From: Psococerastis gibbosa
Taxonomy: Eukaryota > Arthropoda > Insecta > Psocodea > Psocidae
Direction of reading: 5' to 3'
Length of the DNA: 64,000 nucleotides
Assembly: GCA_963971405.1 (NCBI GenBank)
Contig: OZ020485.1
Location: 48,791,469-48,855,468, forward strand
In this document: positions 21,880-31,900 of the stretch, piece by piece
Numbering within the stretch: position 1 is the first letter of the stretch
Layout: each line of letters begins with the position of its first letter
Made by a program: the position numbers and the translations under genes
Notes under the pieces: generated by a model
The model's input: only the letters and a program-made list of their open reading frames with translations
Told to the model about the DNA's origin: nothing
The model's database searches: none

Positions 21880-22050
21880 CGCTGCGCTGGAGAAGAGGAT
21901 AGTGGGAAGGAGACTGCAACGTTTCGGTCACGCAAAGTACAGAGACCAAGTTAATGACGATTTCAGAAAGGGGGGACTGGAACAGTGGGTAGTGCTGAAT
22001 GATCAGAAGTGGAGGGAGAGGTAGGAGTGGAGGATGACCACATAGCGCAG
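21880..22050 (+). pseudogene. LINE RT tail remnant
   Basis: A plus-strand frame gives IVGRRLQRFGHAKYRDQVND, then DFRKGGLEQWVVLNDQKWRE, resembling the terminal 'RF GH ... D...L ... KW' part of non-LTR reverse transcriptases. Short and without a catalytic core. The long serine/leucine-rich frame on the opposite strand is its shadow. Confidence 0.5.
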
Positions 22051-22267
22051 GGGAGCTCAATAAGTGGTTTGAAAGAGAGATGGAGGATGAAGAAGAAATG
22101 AAGACCAAGGAAGCGAGGATGTTCTGAATGATGAAAAAAGGGGTGAGGCTCATATACGTGGGGCTGAAAAAGTGGATTGAATGAGAGTGAGAACTAAGAA
22201 GGTGCACGCATGAGACGAAGGCCAAGGAAGAGGTACAGAAATCGAATTGAGGATGAACATACAAAAA

Positions 22268-22390
22268 TACATGAGCATACAAACAATTTGAATGACCACT
22301 TCAGTCGCCTCTGTAGGTTAGTACCCGCATAATGTGTTTAGAGACTCGCACAAGTACAAGCACGGTACCACCTTGCCAGCGAATCCGAAC
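22268..22390 (+). repeat. Repeat R-C copy
   Basis: 'GCATACAAACAATTTGAATG' then 'CACTTCAGTCGCCTCTGTAG' and 'TAGAGACTCGCACAAGTACA'. Lies between the intergenic LINE tail and the 3' end of gene B. Confidence 0.65.
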
Positions 22391-22596
22391 TGTGCTGAAT
22401 GATTTGAAGTGGAGGGAGCGAGGAGGCTCATATACCACAACTGGAGTTGATTACTGATGATAACAATAATGAAGTTCCAGTCCAAATTTTAAATTAAATT
22501 GATTGGCGCCAATTGCAAGTACCTCTCCTCTCTACAGTAAACACATAACAACTCATAAACAAGAATATACAAGAAACAAACAAAAACCCCTTATGA

Positions 22597-22920
22597 CTAG
22601 TTGTCAATGTCTTCATCATCAACAAGTACCTCCTTGTCTTCTGCTTCCTTTTTGGTTTTGATGTAGCGATAACTCAGTCTCAATAAAACACAAACAAGCA
22701 ATAGAGCAGCAATCGAGTACAAAATAATATACATAGAGCTTAAAACTAAGAGAAGAGATGCCTGATTCGCGAGCGGTCTAGTTATTTGAGCTCTTTGGTT
22801 GAACCACAGCATTGGTACGAAGGCGGGGGCTACGTTGTTGTAGAATGTATAGTGATGGTTTGGCTCGAGTAGAATGTTTACTTGTAGCTGCGCACGAACG
22901 TCCAATGGGATCCCTGTGGT
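22597..22920 (-). CDS. Gene B exon 5
   Basis: 108 codons including the stop. Acceptor TTGTTACAG. TTGIPLDVRAQLQVNILLEP, YTFYNNVAPAFVPMLWFNQR, anchor LLLVLSSMYIILYSIAALLL and an acidic tail. No clear AATAAA was found below 22597. Confidence 0.93.
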   Translation of the reverse strand, partial: TTGIPLDVRAQLQVNILLEPNHHYTFYNNVAPAFVPMLWFNQRAQITRPLANQASLLLVLSSMYIILYSIAALLLVCVLLRLSYRYIKTKKEAEDKEVLVDDEDIDN

Positions 22921-25900
22921 CTGTAACAAGGAAATTAATATATGTGACGCTGTCTAGATTTTTGAGCTCTCTGAATGAACTACAGCATTGGTACGAAGGG
23001 GGAACATGCGTTACTGTAGAATGTATAATAGTATTTCCGCCCTTTCATTGCACTTACCGGTTCCAGCGTCAGCCTAAACTCATGGAGAGTCTCGTTGGGC
23101 GACAGTCCGTCCACCTTTTCCAGGTAGCTAGGATCAGCCAGGTAGAAGTGGGGGAAGGAGACGAACACTGGGGCGCCATCCCGGCACCGGGACAGGTTGC
23201 GGGCTCCGGTTGGGACGCATTCGCCTTCGCAGAAACAGGCGCGGTCCGTCAGGTTGGCACCGTTGTCGAACATGGACTCGTCGCCAACGTACTGCCGACC
23301 ATTCAGGCCTTGTACTCTGGTGATGTCCTTGAACTTGAGTGTTAGCGTACTGAAACAAAAAGGGCAATAAAACCGGGTCAGAGAGTACAAACTAAGTAGG
23401 CAGCACTGCAATGACTTTTACATAGGACAAACTGGGAGGTATACTAAGGATCGTGTCAAAAAACATAACATGGAAGCTGGAATAAGGGACTGTTAATCTG
23501 ACTTCGTCAAACACCTGTCCTAGAATAATTTCTAAATTCGATATTCTGCAGCCCGAAACGAGGATGAACCCCCTTTCATATAAACAATTGAGACAGGGGA
23601 AACCCATACTGACCGCCAGGAGAAGGACTCCAGAGTTAACACCAGGAATGCGATGAGTAATAGATACAAAAATATATAAATATAGATAATAATTGATAAA
23701 TAAACAACTCACCTGCACACATCAGTAATAAACAATTGGAATTCATCGCCATTGTTTGGGGGGAAAATTTCTCCAGCCGATCCACTGACCATGGCACATT
23801 CATCTTGGAAGAACTTGGTTTGAGATTTATTATTCCACAGCACCATATTTCCAATGTCCGTAAGCTCATTGCTACCTAAAAATCAATGGATAACATGTGT
23901 TAGAAAGAGTTATGTACTTCACACATCATAATCAGCTGCAATTACCCGGGTTATTATTATTATTATTATATTTATTCAGTCCCATAAACATTACATAGTG
24001 ATACATAGGTATTGCCACAGGCCAAGGCCGTGCGTGGCTAGTTAAAGGGATGTTAGTCAAGCTTAAAAATAAAGTTAGTTAAAAAAAAAAAAAAAATTAA
24101 AATTAATTAAAGATTACGTTAGGTTAGTTGCTTATTTTCTAAAAGTTCACAGTGCACTCAATAAAATTGTCCTTGATGCTGATTAGTTTAATATTGAAAA
24201 GAATTGAAATAAGTAAATGAATGAATGGAATCTTATTGGAAGGGGAGGGAGGGGGAGTTGAAAATTACATATTCTTAAAAGAGATTCAAGTGCTGGGAAG
24301 CTTTGGTTATAAATACTCGTAGGCTTTTACCATCCTTCAAGTTTCTGGGCAGATCATTATAGATAGAGAGTGCCTTGTATTGCGCTGTATTTTTAGTTTT
24401 ACTTGTTCTTGGTTTTTCGTGCAGTAGGGGTTTTCTCTCTTTATATCTTGTGCCATGTTCGTGGGAGACTTCGGGATGCAGGCCTAAAAGCTTATTTTTG
24501 TATAACTGTATTAGAGATTGTTTGGTAAATATTTTATTGATGGTTGGGACTTTGGCAATATGAAAAAGCTCTTCAGTGGGGAATAATTTAGGCTTTTTGT
24601 ACATAATTTTAAGGATTTTCTTTTGAATTTTAATTAGCCGTTCAAGTTCATTTTTATATGAAGCCCCCCATGCTATAATCCCATATTGTAAGTGTGACTG
24701 TATTAAAGCAAAGTATATGGCTCTCAGTAAGTGTTCATCAACTATATTCCTAACTTGGACGAATTTGTAAATAGATTTTCTAAGTTTCAATATGAGGGTA
24801 TTAATTTGTTCCTGCCAGTTTAGTTTTTTGTCTATTATCAAACCAAGATATTTTGCGCTATCTACTCTTTGGATTCCCTCAATTCGGTAGTTGTCAGTTT
24901 GTAGAATGGTTTGTGAATTAGTGAACTCTATATAATACGTTTTTTTTTAAGTTTAGAGTAAGTAAATTGTCATTCATCCATGATTTTACAATTTTCAGAT
25001 CATTGTTTGCAGACTCATATAGCTCGGTTCTTGTGGAGCCTCTGCATATTAGTATCGTATCATCCGCAAATGCATTTATTTTGCTACTTAGTTTTAAGGT
25101 TAATAAATAATTTAAGATTAAATTGAAGCAAAATGGTCCAAGTACCGTGCCTTGGGGTATGCCACACGTAACGGTATCTTCATCGCTAAAACAAATGCAT
25201 TTGTCAGAACTAGGTAACGTTTTTGTTTTTTGTTTTCGATTAGTCAGGTAACTGGTTAGCAAAGTGTGGACTTGCCCTCTGAGCCCTAGTTTCTCCATTT
25301 TTTTAAGTAGTATACTGTGGGAAATAGTGTCAAAACCTTTTTTTAAGTCATTTAGGATGCAAAGACTGTATTGTTTCTTGTTAGAAATATCACTTAATTC
25401 ATTTATTAGGTCACATATTGCTTCCGTTGTTCCCTTGTTTTTTTGGAATCCAAATTGCTGGGAAGAAATAAGCTTATGTTTTTCGGCAAAATCGCTTAGT
25501 CTGGTATATAGGACTTTTTCATAGATTTTACTGATAGCAGGTAGTACTGATATTGGCCTATAGTTTGCAGGGTCATCTGGGCTATTGTCCTTGAATATTG
25601 GAGTGACTATTGCTAGCTTTAGGCTATCGGGAAACGTACAGGTCGACAAAGATGCATTGATGGCATGAGTTAACGGTTCCGCTATATGGGGTTTGACGGA
25701 CTTAAGGGTATAGTTTGTAATATTGTCATGACCGGGGGCAGAATAATTTTTTAAGTTCGATATTATTGTACTTATTTCTTGTGGGGTTGTAGGGGTTAGG
25801 AACAGTGTATATGGATTAGATGGGATTGCTGCTAGGCGAATGTTCAGACTTGCTGGGTCATGGGGTATTTCACGGACAAGGTTCGCGCCTACTTTTAAAA

Positions 25901-28900
25901 AGTATTCGTTAAATGCTTTGGAAGAGATGTTAGTTTCTTTAATGTTTTGTTTCTTCGTACCTCCAGTTATTTCATTTACTATTTCCCATTTTTTTCTCAA
26001 ATTATGTCCTGCATCGTGTAATTTGTTTTGGTAATATGTGGACTTTATTATTTTAATTTGCGTTTTAACTTGGGCCGAGAATGATTTAGCATTAGATTTT
26101 AATATGAGGTCATGGGGTCGTTTCTTACTATTTTTATGCAATTTATCACGATGTCGTATTGCTTCAACGATTTCAGTTGTTATCCATGGTTTCAACTTTT
26201 TTGTTTTGTTGTTGGGCCTAACTTCGAACTGCTTAGTATTATTTTGTATTTGTTTCTTGAAGATATGTAAGAAATTGTTGTATGTTGCATTGCCGTCGTT
26301 ATTTAAATATACACTATCCCATGTTTCCTGTTCTAAGGACCGATTTAAGGCATTATAATCAATTTTATTTATTTTTAACTTGCACCCTAACTTATTTTCA
26401 ATTTTTGAATAGTGGGAAGGCATGGGTATAGTGGTCAGTTATTGATGTTTGAATAACAAAGGATTGTATGTCGGTGGTGGAATAGTTTTCAGGGATATAA
26501 AAATGGTCAATGCATGATTGACTTACATCGGTAACTCTGGTGTAGTTATTTATACACTGGACGTAGCCATGGCCGCTAAGCATATTTTGATATTCATCCC
26601 CCTCTTTGTCTAACACGTCGATGTTTATGTCTCCTGCTAAAATAGGGCCTAGTCCTAATTGATTTTTGCGCATATGTAAGCACATGTCAAGATCATTAAT
26701 AAAATTTTCTGTATTTTTAATAGAGGGTGTTCTGTAGATGCCCAGAACTGACAGGGACTTCGCCCCCTTTTGGGGTTTCAATTCAAGTAATAGTGAAGTG
26801 CATTCTGTTATTTTAATATCAACTACTGAGGCTTTGTGGGTGGATTTACAAAATATTACGACCCCCTCATTGCGTGTTAGAGAACCACCCTTAGCGAAGA
26901 AGTCATACCCATCTAGGCTGAAGGCAGGGCTAATTTCATTTATAAAAGCTTCAGTTAACACAATTATATCAATCACGACAGGTAGGCTCTGCAGAAAAAT
27001 AAGAAATTCATCCAAATTGTGACTAATGGATCGTATGTTCATATGGAGTATGTACAGATTTCCATTTTTTATTATATTTCGGGATAGTTGGCGACAATTT
27101 TCAATGACTATTGAGTTTATTTGGTTTATATTTAATATCTCATCGTCCTCATCATGCATCATTTTATGATATAGTTCAAGGTTAAAGGTGTTTATTCATT
27201 TATTTATTTCAATTTTTCCAGATCATCTAGACAATTAATTTTTATTACATTGCAATTTTCTGATTTTCTGACCAATACTGCGTCCTTCCACCACACAAAC
27301 TTATAAGACATGTCCTTAGCTTTTTGTTTCGTTTCCCATAGTAGGTTGCGGTAAAATGGGCAGAGGTTCTCTCCGACGTATATTTTCCCTCCATTGTTGG
27401 CACCGGTGATTTCCTTGTTTGTAATTGTTTGATTTTTTGCGCTTAGTAGCTGGTCCCTTGTCTTTCTGCTCGTCAGTCGGGCGATGATAGGGGGTATTTT
27501 CCCCGGGGCCGCCTTGAGTCGATGGGCTGCTTCGATGCCATTGCTGGTTAGGGGTACATTTAGTTGTTGCGCTACTTTAAGTACGATATTTTCTACATTT
27601 TCTCCTGCGGTATGTTTCACTTCCCTGATTTCTATATTTTGTTTTCTACTATACTGCTCGAGATGGAGAAGCCTGCTATGCATTTGAAATATCTGGTTGT
27701 TGTGTCTCTCTTTCTCAGCTTCTAGTTTTGTTATCTTCGATTCCAAGTTCGTAATCTCGCTTAGTTTCTTATGAAGTTCATCATATTTATCTGAGAGGAA
27801 GGAGTAGCTTTTTTCCAGATCCATTAGTTTTTTACTGGTCTCGTCATGGTTTCTTTGCATGTCTTTTCTTATTAGTTGAAATAACTGGTACACTTTGCCC
27901 GCAGTCACGTTTTCCAAATCTTCTTCGTTATTCTCTCTTCTATCTTTATCGTCATTCTCAGAGTCCCCAACGGTTGTTCCAGAAGCTTCGCGGCACCGTG
28001 CGCACTTCCATTCTGCTTTTCTCTGTTTACGGTACTTTTTCCAAGCTGTCTCCTGGATGGAGCAATCAAAGTGATATATTCCCTTACACGCCACGCAGGT
28101 TGGACAGTCCTCCTCCCTAACCAGTTCCTTGCACCTTGAGCAATTCATTTTGCAAACAAATCACTAAGAATCGTGTTAGAAACAGGTGTACAGGATAGCT
28201 CAAGTGTCAAAACCAGCTGGTCAGAAGGAAAAGCAACTTGTCTAAGTTTATGTGCTGCACTGTGCTAAGTGTAAGAAGAAGGCGACTTACAGTGCGTCCT
28301 AATTGTATTGAAGTGGTCTTCTTATGCTGCGCACGACTTGTTTGAATCTGTCAAACTCAGCTGATTACCGAAATATCTCAATTTTCACAACTGTTTTTTA
28401 CTTTTAACTATAGTTCCAAATTAGTAATCACAAAATCACACCGTATATCGGTAAAGGAAACTACACGGAACACTTTGGAGAAATTTCGAACAGAAACTTT
28501 AACTTTTACTGCTAAAAATAAAATAAAATCGGGAGCTAATAGGTAACACGTCTAGTCTATGTATATACTTCTACTTATATTCATGGTGGTATGCATGAGC
28601 CTCCTCAACTCACTCCTGTCTCTCCACTTCTGAGTATTCAGTCCCACTCTTTTGAGTATTCAGTATCTCTTCCTTGTTCTTCCTCTATTTCTTCCTCATC
28701 ATCATAACTATCATTAATTCTCAGCTCCCATTGCCTCCACCACTCTCACCTGTCTCTCCACTTCCTCTTAGTCAACACTACCTCTGGTACCAGTCCCACT
28801 CTTCTGAGATAGTCCTCAATCTGTTGCTAGTATCTCTTGGTTGGTCTTCCTCTTTTTCATGTTCCCCCTATCTCTTCCTCATCATCATAACTATCATCAA

Positions 28901-31900
28901 TTATCAGCTCCCAGCTCCCATTGCCCCCCCCCCCCCCCGCCTGTGTCTCCACTTTTTCGTAGTTAACACTTCCTCTGGTACCAGTCCCACTCTTTTCAGA
29001 TAGTCCTTAATCTGGTCTTCCTCATCTTTCTGTTCCTCTATTTATTTCTTCCTCCCTCTTTCTTCCTTACATTTCACCGCGCACCTACTGCTGACCAAAC
29101 CATTCTCAACATATCCGTAATTAAATATATGTTCTGTTCATTTTTTCCCACACTTGACCCATGACACGTGACATCTTACAGCATATAACTACACCAAGAC
29201 AACATTGCATGTTACAAGCTTGTTCGAAGCTATTAGAAACGTCGGTATTATGTCAAACTTAATCTCGCAATTACTTGAATAGTCATTAACCTCAAATATA
29301 TTGTACAAGACAGTATGTACACATGAGGTCAGGGTCAGAGGCTATCACACATCAAAACAGATGACTGTTCGACTAACAACAAGTTTATTGTACTCATCAA
29401 ATGTTGAATAAAAGACGGCACCCGTGACTGTTATCGTTATGCTGATATTAACCACTATACTACAGCTCTCACCAGCAACTCAATAACCTCTTCACACAAT
29501 TACCAAATCCCATAAGAACAGCAAGTGTGTCAAGTCTGGGCGGTTACTGGCAATGCCCCTCATGTACATGATCATTGAGGCCGTCTAACATAGCAGTGTA
29601 CATTGTATATACAGTATTATATTTTTGGAATTTATTGGAGTTTACAAACACATTTTTTGGTTTTTGGGCTTGGAACTTCAAAACGTGTAAATCCACTGAA
29701 ATGTCCAACCCGAAAATGTCCACCATTACAAAGCTTTCCTTACACTGAGGAAAGGAGAAAGGTGTAACCGAGAAGTGTCGAATATCCTCACAATCCTAAT
29801 CTGTTTGTAAAGGTTAATGGCAGCCGGTCACCATACCAAGTTGAATCCAGCGGACCAGAGCAGGTTCAAAGCTGCAGATAACTTGGTCGTGTGCACAGTG
29901 CCGGTAGGGAAACATGGTAGGACTTATACGTACAATACTGACCAGGAAGCACAATTGGAATTTGCCAGTAAAGACGTCAGAGCAGAAGTTTTTTAACTAT
30001 TAAAAAATAATAATATTAACAATACCAGTTAGAACGTCAAAGCGGCCATCGTACGCTGCGGACATATTTCTTTGGTAAAAGAAGCCGAATTTGTCGGGGA
30101 AATTGATTAATTTTCCAATTATGGGAATGTTCTTTTTGATAAAATCGGCCAATCTGAGCAACGGTAGGTCCATGCCCTTGAAGAGCCACTCTTCTGCCGG
30201 TTTGTGGACGAAGGGCGAGGAAGTACGTTTCATGAGTTGGTTGAGAAGGTACTGCTCGGCTTGTAAGGAATGTCTCGTCATGTGAGCTGCCCCCTGGTCA
30301 AGAAAAAAACAGCATCATTATCATCATCATGCCAATAAATAAATATTGACATGAATTAAGGCGGATTCAGCCGGCCGCCATACCATGTTGAATCCAGCGG
30401 ACCAGAGCAGGTTCAAAGCTGCAGATAACTTGGTCGTGTGCACAGTGCCGGTAGGGAAACATGGTAGGACTTCTCCTGGTCACCTCCGAACTAATCGTGT
30501 GACTTCACTGTGTTTCCCAAGTGATTCGGAATCCACTATAATCAGGAGGTCCACTGTCCTATGGGCCCACACCGTGGCCTGGGACTGTGTCCAACCATTC
30601 TACTAAGGCGGATTCGAGACTTGGACCGGTAAAGTATTTTTTAAAGAAACAAAAAGAAACAAAAATTACTTGGGGCAGAAATCAGAACAAATTAATAAAT
30701 ATCAATAATTGATAAAACAATTATTGTTTCCTGCATGCTCTTACGTAGTTTTAGAATACCATTTATGTCTGATATCTTTTTATGCCTTTTTATAAATACG
30801 TTTAGAATAAGATTACATATAAGTGAAGCTAGCCGTTGTTATTTGTTTTGTTGACTATGTACTGTAAATATTTACTATAGTCGGACATTCTTAACTTTCT
30901 TTACATTCATAACCCATTGGTAACGTAGGATCACTTTATTATCACCATTTTATAAACAACCTTTGGGGTCCCGCTACCACCAATTAATGTAACATGCCCT
31001 GATACAGTGCTGTAAAATTATTACATTATTATTATAACTTTCTCTGTCTAACAGTCATTAGGGGTAGGAAATCAGGGGCGGATTTGGATTTTGTGCGGAT
31101 ATAGGCATTGCCCTTGTCGCGGACATTAATAATTAATTATTGTATGTATAGTGAGGGGGGGGGGGTGTTCGTTAATAAGACCGCTATTTTTTAAAAGTAA
31201 CCTACTTTCTTTTCTTTAACTAAAATGTTATACAAAATTATTATATTTTTTTTTACATAATATGCCCCAAAAAAATTTAAAGTACGCACGCGCGGATATA
31301 GGCATTTGCCTCAGTTGCCTACTGGAAAATACGCCACTGGGTAGGATGTCGGGTTGGGCAGGTAACATGGTAGCAACCCTCCCTATTACACACTCGAAAA
31401 TTGGTCCAAGAAAAATTCAAGCGTGTAATATACTGTACCTACCTACTCAGATTCATAACGTACTGTATTATAAATTATATTTTAACATAAACATTGCAAA
31501 TATTTCTTCGATCGAATAAATATTGGAGTATGTAAACAGAATCCATGTAAGAGTATCTCCAGTGTCTTTGTGGAAGTGATACATTACTAAGGCGCCCATT
31601 CCACATACGTACAACGTCAATGAAAATTATGAAATTGAAGGTGGTAGCAGAATTTTTAGTATGTCTTTAATGTCTGCTACCACCTTCAATTTCATAATTT
31701 TCATTGACGTTGTACGTATGTGGAATGGGCACCTAAGAAAAGTAATAAAAACAACGTTGAACTAATTCAACTAACTACTGTACCTATATTTTTACGTAAT
31801 GAAAAAGCTGTCACAGTGGAATTAGTGCAAAGTTGTCTTGATTTTGTTTATAAGTTGTGCGTAAACAGGGCCAATGCTTATTTATGATTAGCTGTGTGTT

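Larger units (their letters stand above)
19218..22596. other. Intergenic region between the CD36 paralogues
   Basis: 3.4 kb separating the start of gene A from the stop of gene B. Holds a TA microsatellite (about 19574-19590), G/C-rich repeat patches (19790-20110 and 20920-21260), a LINE tail remnant (21880-22050) and an R-C copy (22268-22390). Any promoter for gene A should lie in the first few hundred bases above 19217, but I see no clear TATA or initiator there. Confidence 0.6.
23957..28560 (-). mobile_element. Near full-length non-LTR retrotransposon (LINE)
   Basis: Order 5' to 3' on the minus strand: 5' untranslated region (about 28560-28149), ORF1 (28148-27204), ORF2 with APE-type endonuclease and RT (27162-24275), then a 3' region with AATAAA and a (TAA)n tail at about 23971-23957. 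ORF2 is broken by only two frameshifts, both at A homopolymers. No RNase H domain is present. The PHD-like ORF1 and simple TAA tail suggest a CR1/L2/jockey-group element. It lies in gene B intron 2 in the sense orientation. The 5' boundary is a judgement and no clear target duplication was found. Confidence 0.88.
23876..30025 (-). other. Gene B intron 2
   Basis: 6150 bp, mostly a LINE inserted in the same orientation as the host gene (23957-28560). Beyond it lie a duplicated LINE tail (28600-29010), an R-A terminal fragment (29640-29760) and an R-B fragment (29818-29930). Confidence 0.8.

Noticed and set aside
21791-22282. 163-residue serine/leucine-rich frame on minus, membrane-protein-like
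   Set aside because: The plus strand of the same segment reads as a LINE tail. The hydrophobic composition comes from the complement of GA-rich sequence.
22812-23345. 177-residue plus-strand frame
   Set aside because: Antisense to gene B exons 4-5, with no recognisable domain.
27204-28148. PHD-finger protein as a host chromatin regulator
   Set aside because: Followed directly by a LINE endonuclease/RT frame on the same strand, with a coiled coil and ORF1-type C-terminus. It is retrotransposon ORF1.
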